Shown: piece after piece, positions 47,213-56,105 of the stretch | Numbering within the stretch: the first letter of the stretch is position 1 | How the letters are laid out: every line of letters starts with the position of its first letter | Source: Catonella morbi ATCC 51271 | GTDB taxonomy: Bacteria; Bacillota; Clostridia; Lachnospirales; Lachnospiraceae | NCBI RefSeq assembly: GCF_000160035.2 | Contig: NZ_KI535368.1 | Span: forward strand, 709,031-772,742 | DNA length: 63,712 nucleotides | Reading direction: 5' to 3' | Position numbers and translations under genes: made by a program | The notes under the pieces: generated by a model | What the model saw: the letters and a program-made list of their open reading frames with translations, nothing else | Told to the model about the DNA's origin: nothing | Database searches by the model: none

Positions 47213-48628
47213 TTATACCCCTGACTTACTAAGTGTGAATACAAACTCCGTTCCTGCATTTTCAGTACTGATTACATCTATTTCTTCTCCATGTGACTGA
47301 ATAATTTCCTTCACTATCGCCAGCCCCAAGCCACTTCCCTTCTTATCCTTCCCCCTTGAAGAATCTGTCTTGTAGAAGCGCTCCCATATTTTTTTAAGGC
47401 TTTCCTTAGGTATTCCCACACCATAGTCTTTCACAGACACTATAACTTTATTCCCCTTAGACTTTGTGGTTATAGTTATATCTGAATCATTATGGCTGAA
47501 TTTTATGGCATTATCTATAAGGTTGTAAAATACCTGTTCAATCTTTCCCTTATCTGCCATTACGGGAGATTCATCACCTTCAAATATAAGATTGAGTGAA
47601 ATGTATTTCTCCCTGCATTTTCCTTCAAAAGCCTCAACAGTCTGCTTTATCATGCTGTGTAAATCAAATTCCTTTATATCTAAAAGAGCCTGGTGACTGT
47701 CAAATTTTCCAAGCTCAATCAGACCGCTTGTCAGCTTTGTCAGTCTGTCGGTTTCAAAGCAGATTGTATTCAGATACTTATTATACAGCTCAGGCGGTAT
47801 GGTGCCGTCTATCATTGCTGTTGCAAAGCCCTTTATGGAAGTTAACGGAGAACGGAAATCATGTGAAATATTGGAAATAAATTTTCTCTGATAATCCTCC
47901 ATAAGACTGAGCTCTTTTGCCATATACTCAATAGTATCCATCAAATCCTTGAACTCGTCATGTCTGTTTGGCTGTATTGTCAGCTTGTATTCAAAGTTTC
48001 CCTTTGCATACTCCCTTGCAGCCTTAATTACAGCTCTTAGCGGAACTATTGATATCCTGTACAGGAACAATAATGCTATTAAAAATGTCACTCCAAGTAT
48101 CAGAAAACATATATTTAATGTATCTATGCTATAGGCGGCATCCTTATTCACCTCTGACATTTCCATGGAAAGTACAACATAGCCTTTTAGCACAAAATCT
48201 ATATCAATGGGGGAAACTACAACAACTACAGTATTATTTGAAAGTTCGTTTATATTACCGCCTACATAAGAATCTTTTGCCAACAGCCAGTCCGGCAACT
48301 TCCTTCTTTCTTTATTTTTATCAAAAGAAGCTCCTCTTGTATCAGAAATCACCTCTCCCAATGTATTTACAATCATTATTCTTGCATCGGCAAAAGTATC
48401 TATAGTTTTTAAGCCGTTATCCACGTCAAAGAGCGACATATTACCGGAGTAATACCCCTTCATATAATCGCTTGTAATCGTTTCTGCTTCTACCTTCATT
48501 GACCTTATGCTGTCTTCAACAATTCCGTTTCTGATTCGCCCCGCTCCCACTGTATTTAGTATAATCAGAGAACTAATAACTATGAGGAGATAGCAAATCA
48601 GATATTTAAAAAAAAGATTTGCTTTCAT
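47213..48628 (-). CDS. Membrane sensor histidine kinase (HAMP)
   Basis: 471 residues with membrane segments near residues 8-28 and 165-190, an extracellular sensor with VDNGLKTIDTFADARIMIVN, a HAMP domain, the HisKA motif FISNISHDFRSPLTSIKGFA and ATP-binding boxes NLIDNAIKFSHND and GSGLGLAIVKEI. No response regulator gene lies beside it in the window. In this order (kinase then HtrA-like) a regulator would usually come first, so it may have been lost or moved. Confidence 0.9.
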   Translation of the reverse strand: MKANLFFKYLICYLLIVISSLIILNTVGAGRIRNGIVEDSIRSMKVEAETITSDYMKGYYSGNMSLFDVDNGLKTIDTFADARIMIVNTLGEVISDTRGASFDKNKERRKLPDWLLAKDSYVGGNINELSNNTVVVVVSPIDIDFVLKGYVVLSMEMSEVNKDAAYSIDTLNICFLILGVTFLIALLFLYRISIVPLRAVIKAAREYAKGNFEYKLTIQPNRHDEFKDLMDTIEYMAKELSLMEDYQRKFISNISHDFRSPLTSIKGFATAMIDGTIPPELYNKYLNTICFETDRLTKLTSGLIELGKFDSHQALLDIKEFDLHSMIKQTVEAFEGKCREKYISLNLIFEGDESPVMADKGKIEQVFYNLIDNAIKFSHNDSDITITTKSKGNKVIVSVKDYGVGIPKESLKKIWERFYKTDSSRGKDKKGSGLGLAIVKEIIQSHGEEIDVISTENAGTEFVFTLSKSGV

Positions 48629-48720
48629 AATATTACTCTTTCACCGGTTTGTTAATTCATACGACTACAGTATACCGAAATTTGAAGAGTTTTACAAGAA
48701 TTATGTGGTTTTATTTAAAA

Positions 48721-48754
48721 AGTTGATAACCACCCGGTTCAGCAGTTACCAACT
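48721..48754. terminator. Terminator after xylB
   Basis: AGTTGATAAC pairs with GTTACCAACT (9 of 10), followed by T-rich sequence on the minus strand side. Confidence 0.5.
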
Positions 48755-48776
48755 TAATTGAAATAATATCCGTTTT

Positions 48777-50249
48777 TTATAAATCCTTAGTTGCCCCATA
48801 TACCTTTTTATAACTCTCATAAGCCTCATTATACTTTAATACATTCTCTTTGACAGGGCTTATTCCTGATTTATAGTGTACAAAAGTTTTCGCACATTCT
48901 TTAAGATCCGCAAACCATCCTGTACCTACCGCTGCCATCATAGCGGCTCCTAGCCCCGGTCCCTGTTCTGTGGTAAGGGTAATTATCTCTGTATCAAAAA
49001 TATCTGCCTGCATCTGAAGCCAGTCTTTATTTTTGCTGCCTCCGCCTACTGAAAGTATCTTGTCAAATTTTTTCGCTGTAAACTCAGACATAAGCTCCAT
49101 AGAATCTCTTAGAGAGAATGTTATTCCCTCTAAAACAGCCCTTGCAAAATGTGCTCTTGTATGAGTGGTATCAATTCTTGTAAAACTTCCTCTCACCTTA
49201 CTGTCTGCATAAGGAGTACGTTCACCCACTATATAAGGGGCAAAAAGCAAGCCATCAGAACCGGCAGGGATTTTATCTATATTGGAAAGCAGTTCTTCAA
49301 AACTCTCCTTAGGCGCAAAAGTTTCCTTGAACCAATTCAGGCTGTGTCCCGCTGCCAGGGTTACTCCCATAGAATAATAAGCATCAGGTATTCCATGGTT
49401 AAACAGATGCAAACGTCCCGAATAATTGCTGTGAGCCTCGTCTTCGTAAGATAAAAATACTCCCGAAGTTCCTATGCTTACCATTCCGATTCCGTTTGAT
49501 ACTATTCCCGAACCGACTGCGGCACAGGCATTGTCGGCTCCTCCGCCCATTACTTTTACTTCTTTTTCAAAGCCAAAGTCCTTCTGATATTCAGCCTTGA
49601 TTTTGCCTACACAGTCTATCGAATTGTAGAGTTTCGGTAAAATTTTCTCATCTATATTATATTTTGCAAGTATTTCATCCGACCATTTTTTAGCTGCAAC
49701 ATCCAAAAGCAAAGTGCCTGCAGCATCTGAATAATCAGTAGCAAACTCTCTGGTAAGCCTGAATATAAGGTAATCCTTAGGCAGCATAATATGAGCTGTC
49801 TTCGACCAAAGCTCCCTCTCTTCTTCCTGCATCCAAAGTATCTTAGGCAGGGTGAAGCCCTCTAAAGCCTTATTCTTAGTTATGCTAATAAGCCTGTCTC
49901 CAAAGTCTTCCATAATCTCAATACACTGTTTTGTAGTACGGGTATCGTTCCAAAGAATTGCAGGTCTTACAACTTTATTTTCTGCATCTAAAGTCACAAG
50001 CCCATGCATCTGTCCCGATATCGCAATTCCTTCAAGTTCAGCCTTAAAGTCCTCAACCTTTTCAGAAAGTGATTTAAATACATTTTCACAGGCTTTCACC
50101 CATTCTTCCGGGTTTTGCTCGCTATAACCCTTCTTTGGATGTAACAAAGGGTAGTCATATCCCGCAAAAGCCACCACTTCTCCCGACTTATTCATAAGTA
50201 AGCCTTTTAATGAACTTGTTCCAAGATCAATTCCCAATACATATCCCAT
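48777..50249 (-). CDS. xylB: Xylulokinase
   Basis: 490 residues of the FGGY kinase family: GIDLGTSSLKGLLMN phosphate motif, ISGQMHGLVTLD substrate loop, and the C-terminal GGGSKNKDWLQMQADIFD. Phosphorylates D-xylulose in the cytosol, feeding the pentose phosphate pathway. No xylose isomerase gene is adjacent. Single transcription unit between aroA and the kinase. Confidence 0.9.
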   Translation of the reverse strand: MGYVLGIDLGTSSLKGLLMNKSGEVVAFAGYDYPLLHPKKGYSEQNPEEWVKACENVFKSLSEKVEDFKAELEGIAISGQMHGLVTLDAENKVVRPAILWNDTRTTKQCIEIMEDFGDRLISITKNKALEGFTLPKILWMQEEERELWSKTAHIMLPKDYLIFRLTREFATDYSDAAGTLLLDVAAKKWSDEILAKYNIDEKILPKLYNSIDCVGKIKAEYQKDFGFEKEVKVMGGGADNACAAVGSGIVSNGIGMVSIGTSGVFLSYEDEAHSNYSGRLHLFNHGIPDAYYSMGVTLAAGHSLNWFKETFAPKESFEELLSNIDKIPAGSDGLLFAPYIVGERTPYADSKVRGSFTRIDTTHTRAHFARAVLEGITFSLRDSMELMSEFTAKKFDKILSVGGGSKNKDWLQMQADIFDTEIITLTTEQGPGLGAAMMAAVGTGWFADLKECAKTFVHYKSGISPVKENVLKYNEAYESYKKVYGATKDL

Positions 50250-50324
50250 AACTCGTCCTCCCGGTTAGGTTATTTTTATATGATACAGTATAACTCAAAA
50301 ACCATAAAATTACACCTGTGAATA

Positions 50325-51638
50325 TTATTCACCGACAATCTTATCTAATACCTTAAAATAATCCTTAAATGTCTTTGCTGAACAGCCCGGGTTTTTAATC
50401 ACTACACCTTCCCTTCTAAGACCGATAAGTGCAAAAGCCATAGCTACCCGGTGATCCTCATAGGTTTCTATTTCTACCTCGGAAGAGTCCATTGACATCG
50501 GAAATATAGTTATTTCACCTTCTCCAATTTCCGTTTTTATTCCAAGTCTTTCAAGCTCTGTCTTTATGGCAAGCAGCCTGTCTGACTCCTGCAAACGTAT
50601 GTGGGCTACACCTGTTATCTTTGTAGGACTTTTGGCAAATGCACCGACAGCCGCCAAAGTGAGGCTTTGGTCTGAAAAACTGTTAAGATTTGCCTCCAAA
50701 CCCTCATAGTTTCCGTCCTTAGCCCCTTGGAGTACAATTCCCTCCGAATTTTCAGAGAGTTTAGCTCTCATCTTGGTTAAAAGTTTAACAAACTCTATAT
50801 CCCCCTGAATACTGTCTAAGTGAACTCTTTCTACTTGTGCCTTACAGCCAAGTATTTCTGCCATAGCGTAGAAATAGCAGGCTGCGGAAACATCAGGCTC
50901 TATATTATATTCTCTTGCAGTATAGCCATTTCCTTCTTTTAAAATGTATGAAGCCAAGCCATTTTCATGGACTGTATCCACCTTAACTCCAAAGCCTTCC
51001 ATTACTTTAACTGTCATATCCACATAAGGAAGGCTCTCTCTTTCCCCGCCTATGTCCACCTTCAGACCGTTTTTAAGTAAGAAACCTGTCATTATAACAG
51101 CACTTAAAAACTGACTGCTAATACCGGTATCCAGGCAGATTCTTCCGCCTTTTACCTCTCTGGAATCGAGTGTGAACGGAAAATGCCCCTCTTTTTCATC
51201 ATAGCTTATAACAACTCCCAGACTTATTAAGGCATCTAACAAAGGTTTCATAGGGCGTTTTTTCATTTGCTCGGAAGCATCCAAATGATAAACTCCTCCG
51301 CTAAAAGCGAGCAGAGCTGTTATAAATCTTGCGGCAGTACCGGCACTTCCCACATTTATACCTGCTTCCCTTACCGGAAGTCTGCCTCCGCAGCCCTGTA
51401 CAACTATGGTTTCATTTTCTTCGTCTATATCTGTTTTTATACCAAGAGAATTGAGACAGGCTATCATGTTCTTTGCATCATTTGAAAAAAGTGCCCCACT
51501 AAGCCCGCTTTCTCCTTCTGCCAAAGCCGCAATAAGCAGAGCCCGATTGGTTATACTCTTAGAGCCTGGAACTTTAACTTTGATTAGTTTTTCACTGCTT
51601 ATCTTACCAAAAATACATTTAACCCTATATTTATCCAT
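50325..51638 (-). CDS. aroA: 3-phosphoshikimate 1-carboxyvinyltransferase (EPSP synthase)
   Basis: 437 residues with all EPSP landmarks: VPGSKSITNRALLIAAL at the N-terminus, GNAGTAAR-like GSAGTAARFITALLA, and LRLQESDR-like HIRLQESDRLLAIKTELERL near the C-terminus. Condenses shikimate-3-phosphate with phosphoenolpyruvate. ATG after AGGAG. Other aromatic pathway genes are not in view. Confidence 0.93.
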   Translation of the reverse strand: MDKYRVKCIFGKISSEKLIKVKVPGSKSITNRALLIAALAEGESGLSGALFSNDAKNMIACLNSLGIKTDIDEENETIVVQGCGGRLPVREAGINVGSAGTAARFITALLAFSGGVYHLDASEQMKKRPMKPLLDALISLGVVISYDEKEGHFPFTLDSREVKGGRICLDTGISSQFLSAVIMTGFLLKNGLKVDIGGERESLPYVDMTVKVMEGFGVKVDTVHENGLASYILKEGNGYTAREYNIEPDVSAACYFYAMAEILGCKAQVERVHLDSIQGDIEFVKLLTKMRAKLSENSEGIVLQGAKDGNYEGLEANLNSFSDQSLTLAAVGAFAKSPTKITGVAHIRLQESDRLLAIKTELERLGIKTEIGEGEITIFPMSMDSSEVEIETYEDHRVAMAFALIGLRREGVVIKNPGCSAKTFKDYFKVLDKIVGE

Positions 51639-51666
51639 TTTTTCTCCTGAAATTTTTTAAAAGGGG

Positions 51667-51758
51667 GTTGTCGCATTAAGAATAAGATATACAAAATACA
51701 GTGATAATTTGATGATAAATTTACTATATTTTGCTGCACTTTTGCTTGTTGCGACAGC
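51667..51758. repeat. Dispersed repeat family C, copy 1
   Basis: About 92 bases bounded by GTTGTCGCATTAAG and TTGTTGCGACAGC, forming a hairpin with inner AT-rich arms. Inverted relative to the copy at 54747-54840, which shares GATATACAAAATACAG-type inner sequence. Confidence 0.75.
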
Positions 51759-51840
51759 TCCGGTTTGCGCACGAGCGGTGTATCTCTCGGAGAGATTTTT
51801 TATTTAACAGGAAATTTCTTCGAAGTTTCCTATTAAACGA

Positions 51841-51872
51841 AAAACCCACCAGGCTTTCACATGATGGGTTAT
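51841..51872 (-). terminator. Terminator of the 51876-52676 gene
   Basis: On the minus strand AACCCATC pairs with GGTGGGTT around a short loop, followed by TTTTTCG, 4 bases past the stop. Confidence 0.75.
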
Positions 51873-51875
51873 ATT

Positions 51876-52676
51876 TTATCTGAAGCTAATTTTTATTTCT
51901 CGTCTCTCTGACTTTGTATTTTTCTGTTCGGTCTTTCCCGCACCTTCTGCTGCATCTATTGTATCCAGTCTTGTAACTGCATCAAAGGTCTTTGAAGCAG
52001 ATTCCGAAAAGGCTGCTTTCAGATTATTGCCAAATCTTTCAAACTTTTTAGCTTTGCTGTTTCCCTCAGAAGAAACATTTATAAAATCATTATCCTTCTT
52101 TTCCGCTTGAGCACGCAGTTTTTGCCTGCTTGACATCTCAGAATCATAATCAATCTTTGTAATTTCACCTTCAAGATAAAGTCTGGTTATATCTGAGTCG
52201 GACTTTCCGGTAAAAGAAACAGCCTGTTTTTCCTCTGTATGAACTACCTTTTTCTGCTCATTCTTTACTGCTTCCTTTAGTATCTCTGTTCTTCTCGCAG
52301 CCTTTAACCTTGCTTCCTTGCGGGCATTTTCCGCTGCCTCAGCCTTAACCTCAGCTTCATCTGCCACATTTCCTGTTACTTCTGTACCGGTATTATCAGA
52401 GTCATCCTTTACTTTAATCTCTTTAATAGCCGCATCAAGCTTAGCTACGGCCTTTGGACTAAGTTGTAAGGTGTCTCCGTCCGTTGAGACAGCCACCTGA
52501 TTCTCAAGCGGTTTTCTCTCTGTAACCACACTCTTTTCAGCTTCAACTGCATTTTGTCTGCCGGATTCTGTATTTCCTGAAGTTCTGTTTATTGTTTCCC
52601 GCCCTAAGGCACCTATACCGCCTCCGCCGGTATAGCCGCTATATCCACTTCCTGTGTTTATACCTGCTATTGCCAT
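51876..52676 (-). CDS. Gly-rich N-terminus, coiled orphan protein
   Basis: About 266 residues from the ATG after GGAGGGAGAG. N-terminus MAIAGINTGSGYSGYTGGGG, then mostly charged helix and disorder (KAEAAENARKEARLKAARRT). No signal peptide. The same kind of short Gly/Ser opening followed by helix occurs in unannotated Lachnospiraceae proteins. Function unknown; it may be an intracellular structural or secretion-linked protein. Confidence 0.65.
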   Translation of the reverse strand: MAIAGINTGSGYSGYTGGGGIGALGRETINRTSGNTESGRQNAVEAEKSVVTERKPLENQVAVSTDGDTLQLSPKAVAKLDAAIKEIKVKDDSDNTGTEVTGNVADEAEVKAEAAENARKEARLKAARRTEILKEAVKNEQKKVVHTEEKQAVSFTGKSDSDITRLYLEGEITKIDYDSEMSSRQKLRAQAEKKDNDFINVSSEGNSKAKKFERFGNNLKAAFSESASKTFDAVTRLDTIDAAEGAGKTEQKNTKSERREIKISFR

Positions 52677-52880
52677 AGTCACTCTCCCTCCTTGAATGGT
52701 GACGCATTTTATATCATCTTTATATAAAGACATCAATCAATTTTCATAATAGCACAAATTTCTTATAATAGCAAAGATTTTCTTTATAATATTTTAAAAA
52801 AATCAAAAATGTAACCAAAATTCCCTTTCAAGCTTGAAATATGTCTGTTTTGGGTATATTTACTAAATATTATGATGTGG

Positions 52881-53069
52881 GTGTCAAAAGTATTTGACAG
52901 CCATTGATACAGGATTGCTACAGCTTCGCTTCTCAGGGTCCTTGCAAAAATATTCGTAATCCGCTCATTTTTTTACAAAAAATGGTTGCTTACTCATATT
53001 TTTTGCGTGTCAAAAGATAATAAATTCTTTTGCAAGCAAGCTTGCACAGAATTTTTATACTTTTGACAC
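52881..53069. repeat. Dispersed repeat family A, copy 2
   Basis: Inverted near-copy of the 25003-25192 element with the same GTGTCAAAAGTAT ends; differs mainly by a few substitutions and a CTCAGGGTC replacement. It lies just before the 53158 gene, where it could affect its transcription. Confidence 0.85.
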
Positions 53070-53157
53070 TTGTATCATATTATATTTGAAAAATTGGGCT
53101 AACCGCTATATAATTGTACATATAGACTAGGCTTAACTTTTATGGGGAGAGTGAATA

Positions 53158-53736
53158 ATGACTGATAATAATAGTTTTATACAAACAGTGAAATCGGCGG
53201 AGATACCGTGGCACAGGCTTACTACAGCCTATGGAAGAGCCACCGGTTTCCCAGAATATTTTGATGTTTTATCTAAAATGGAAGACCTTGAAGCAATAAA
53301 TAATGCAGGCGAAGAAGTAGCCATTAATATAGAACATCAGTCTACTTTGTGGCATTCAACACCTTTTGCCCTCATTTTCCTTTGCCGGATATTTAAGCAG
53401 GCTTTGGACAGAAGGAAGCAGAACAATATAGCCGACTATCTTGTAAATGAGCTGCTTGAGCTTTTTATAGAAATTGCAGAAGCAATAAATGGGGTAGAGA
53501 AGTTTGAACACGCAGACCGGCTGCCGTATTTTTCAGATTTGCTTAAAGAAGAATATCTGTGGTCTGAAGAATATGACGAAGAGGCAGATGAACTTCGTTA
53601 TGAAAGCGATGAGGTATTTCCCGATGACTTATTTTACAGCTTTTATTATTACTCTCATCAGGTTCTTCTGTTATGTAAGCCTATGCTGCTAGGCTTGGAT
53701 TATGAAAGAGCTAAAAAACTGTATGAGTTACTGTAA
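53158..53736 (+). CDS. Orphan acidic protein (immunity-like)
   Basis: 192 residues, cytosolic, helical with an acidic C-terminal half (EEYDEEADELRYESDE). The conserved-looking start IPWHRLTTAYGRATGFPEYF resembles a class of small immunity proteins, but I cannot name a family. ATG after GGGGAGAG. Single gene between a family A and a family B repeat. Confidence 0.6.
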   Translation: MTDNNSFIQTVKSAEIPWHRLTTAYGRATGFPEYFDVLSKMEDLEAINNAGEEVAINIEHQSTLWHSTPFALIFLCRIFKQALDRRKQNNIADYLVNELLELFIEIAEAINGVEKFEHADRLPYFSDLLKEEYLWSEEYDEEADELRYESDEVFPDDLFYSFYYYSHQVLLLCKPMLLGLDYERAKKLYELL

Positions 53737-53757
53737 AATCGGAGCTTTATAATTTAT

Positions 53758-53930
53758 CCCAAATTATTCACGAAGCATCTTAGGAAACACATAATCAAGC
53801 CGAAGGTTTGAAATTATGTGTTTTAGAAGATGTTTGGTAATATCACCCCATAGTCACAGACCGAAATCTGTTTATCCTACTGTACTAAAAAGAATAAGAG
53901 TTCTGTGATCTATGGCGTGAATAATTGGGG
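53758..53930. repeat. Dispersed repeat family B, copy 2
   Basis: 173 bases with ends CCCAAATTATTCACG and CGTGAATAATTGGGG, inverted relative to the 37526-37700 copy and sharing its inner TAATATCACCCCATAGTCAC segment. Confidence 0.85.
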
Positions 53931-53942
53931 TTTATAGTACAA

Positions 53943-53968
53943 GTGTCAACAGAATTTATTATCTTTTG
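53943..53968. repeat. Family A repeat end fragment
   Basis: GTGTCAACAGAATTTATTAT matches the family A end plus its AAGAATTTATTATCTTTT segment. It is placed directly after the family B copy. Confidence 0.5.
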
Positions 53969-54008
53969 GAACCTATATCATTTTATATACATAAAAAGGG
54001 GGTATTAT

Positions 54009-54668
54009 ATGAGAAAATTATGTAGTAAAATTTTAGTTTTTACATTGGTAGCAGGAAGCCTTTTGCCGGTGATGCAGCCAAAGGCGGCTGAGAGCAGAGT
54101 CCAAAATGACAAGGCTTTTGCTCCGACTGTGTGTCATTCACACAAATACTTAGCAAGTAAGAAATCACAATCCGGTCTCAAGCTTAACAAGCTGTTTATT
54201 GAAGACCTTTCTCTTAACTATGGTGAAATAAGGGATAAATGTGATGAGGAATTAACTCCTGAGCATGTCGGTCATGGTGAGTATTGTACTGAAATCCCAT
54301 ATTCTTACAACGTCAGATATTATTTTGATACCTACGATCCTGATTTAAACTACGAACTTAAGGATACTTCGCCTTGTATAAGAGTTGAAGGTGCACTTAA
54401 CGAAATCCTTTCCGGATTTAAGGCAGGTTCAACTAAAAGAATGTCGGTAAAGAGCTTTATAAAATTACTTAAGAAAAACAACTATAATGTTAAGTACAAA
54501 TACCGCAAGGGTGAGCTCAACAGTTATTATGTGGCTGAAGAGTTTGAAGAAGTCACATTTAAAACAAAGAAGTCGAGCAAAGTTACCTATTGCCTGCATA
54601 TAGGAGTCAGCAGCAAGGATAAGAGTGTATCTCCATATAGCATTACCTGGCTGTTTGTTAAAAAATAA
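54009..54668 (+). CDS. Secreted protein of unknown function
   Basis: 220 residues from the ATG after GGGGGTATTAT. Signal peptide MRKLCSKILVFTLVAGSLLP with cleavage near PKAAES. Mature part is Lys-rich and beta-like (YNVKYKYRKGELNSYYVAEE). No family recognised. It lacks a partner gene. Confidence 0.75.
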   Translation: MRKLCSKILVFTLVAGSLLPVMQPKAAESRVQNDKAFAPTVCHSHKYLASKKSQSGLKLNKLFIEDLSLNYGEIRDKCDEELTPEHVGHGEYCTEIPYSYNVRYYFDTYDPDLNYELKDTSPCIRVEGALNEILSGFKAGSTKRMSVKSFIKLLKKNNYNVKYKYRKGELNSYYVAEEFEEVTFKTKKSSKVTYCLHIGVSSKDKSVSPYSITWLFVKK

Positions 54669-54746
54669 TCAAAGCATATTATAGCAAATTGAAGTTAAGC
54701 AGGTATAAGGAAGTGTGTACTATAAGATAAATATTGTATAGTACGA

Positions 54747-54840
54747 GGCTGTCGCAATAAGTAAAAGTACAGCAAGATATAGGAAATTTGTCATCAAATT
54801 ATATCTGTATTTTGTGTATCTCATTCTTAATGCGACAGCC
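54747..54840. repeat. Dispersed repeat family C, copy 2
   Basis: GGCTGTCGCA and TGCGACAGCC form a perfect 10-bp terminal stem around 74 bases. Followed by T run, so it can also act as a terminator for the secreted protein gene. Confidence 0.8.
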
Positions 54841-54943
54841 TTTTTTTAGTTAAAAGGGGAGCATTGGCAATTACTATCGTGTACTTGTACCCGGGTGCGA
54901 GTTTAATTTGTGGGGGTTAAAATTATAAGTTTAATAAAAGTAG

Positions 54944-55093
54944 TAAATACGCATTTATTTTAAAAGTGATTCTTGAATACATAGATTCATAATACTATAG
55001 TGGAAGCAATCGGAGTTGAGGATTTTTTACTGGATGAAACGGTGATGGCTATGTAGAAATATCGGTATTAAATTTAATTTAAATGCGTATTTA
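54944..55093. repeat. Perfect 14-base inverted repeat spanning 150 bases
   Basis: TAAATACGCATTTA (54944-54957) and TAAATGCGTATTTA (55080-55093) are exact reverse complements. The 122 bases between hold no clear ORF. The right copy overlaps the region ahead of the HicB/DinB-like gene. It may be an operator loop or the ends of a very small element. Confidence 0.7.
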
Positions 55094-55149
55094 TGAGATA
55101 TTTTTAAATGCATTTCGGTTTTAAACATAAAGCTGAGGAGGAAAAACTC

Positions 55150-55857
55150 TTGAAAATAAAATGTGTATGGGAGCATAACGGAAATGATAGCTTGATTTAT
55201 TCCTGTAATTTAATCGGTGCGTTTACCAGAGGAGTGTCAAAAGAAGATGCTTTGAAAAAAATGGAGAGCGAAATTATTTCATACTGTGCATGGGCAGGGC
55301 AGTCTGTTACGCTTCCGTTGGATATTATAATTACGCAAGAAAAGGTGTCTGAACTAAATATTCGGGATGCTGACAGCGATGTGATTTTTGATTCAGAACG
55401 AACCGGATTAACAATCAGTGAATATAATAGGTTAAAAGAGCTTGCACTAAAATCAGCGGCTGATTTCTATAGGTTATATGATTCATTTCCTGATAAAAAC
55501 AAGTCCTGTTTACCGGAGAGAGATACATTTTATGGCAAGATACCCCGCACAGCTGAGGCGATGTATCAGCATACAAAAAATGTCAACTCTTACTATTGGG
55601 GAGAAATTGGAGTAGAGGTAGGTAACGAAGGAACAATTTTAGAAAACCGAACACAAGGCTTTGAAATATTAGAAAAAAACGTAAACTTCCTTGAAGCGAA
55701 TGTCCTTGAAGGAAGTTATGGAGAACTATGGTCATTATCTAAGGTATTGAGAAGATTTATCTGGCATGACAGAATCCATGCCAAAGCTATGTATAGAATG
55801 GGAATAAAAACATTCGGCATAGAGCAAATTCCTAATATCTTTAATTTTGAAATATAA
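55150..55857 (+). CDS. HicB-like N-terminus with DinB-like C-terminus
   Basis: 235 residues from a TTG preceded by GGAGG at eight bases; the ATG at 55108 has no site. Residues 1-65 have the HicB-antitoxin type pattern (SLIYSCNLIGAFTRGVSKED with EALKKM-like repeat), and the C-terminal segment WSLSKVLRRFIWHDRIHAKA matches the last helix of DinB-type four-helix proteins with its metal His. The middle is helical. The combination is also seen in some clostridial proteins of unknown function. No HicA toxin is next to it. Confidence 0.65.
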   Translation: MKIKCVWEHNGNDSLIYSCNLIGAFTRGVSKEDALKKMESEIISYCAWAGQSVTLPLDIIITQEKVSELNIRDADSDVIFDSERTGLTISEYNRLKELALKSAADFYRLYDSFPDKNKSCLPERDTFYGKIPRTAEAMYQHTKNVNSYYWGEIGVEVGNEGTILENRTQGFEILEKNVNFLEANVLEGSYGELWSLSKVLRRFIWHDRIHAKAMYRMGIKTFGIEQIPNIFNFEI

Positions 55858-56000
55858 AAGCATAATATTATTTTGGTTACTTAGTCATTTAAAGTTTTTA
55901 ATTAAATGTATTTTTACTGCATGCTGAAAAATATAATATACCGAAATGAAACTAAAGAATTACCTAACTACGGGAAAAATAATAATTACCACTAAAAACC

Positions 56001-56088
56001 CGGCTGTCACATTAAGGAAATTTATCGGGAAATATAGAGTTATTCTCCTAACAGATCTCTATATTTATACTTTTTTAATGTGACAGCC
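56001..56088. repeat. Dispersed repeat family C, copy 3
   Basis: GGCTGTCACATTAA and TTAATGTGACAGCC form a long stem with inner TATAGAGTTATTCTC. It lies 18 bases past the methyltransferase stop and is likely its terminator. Confidence 0.75.
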
Positions 56089-56105
56089 ATTATATTTTTA
56101 ACAAA

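Noticed and set aside
25003-56088. CRISPR arrays among the repeats
   Set aside because: Repeats are 90-190 bases, few, dispersed, mostly inverted, and without regular spacers or cas genes.
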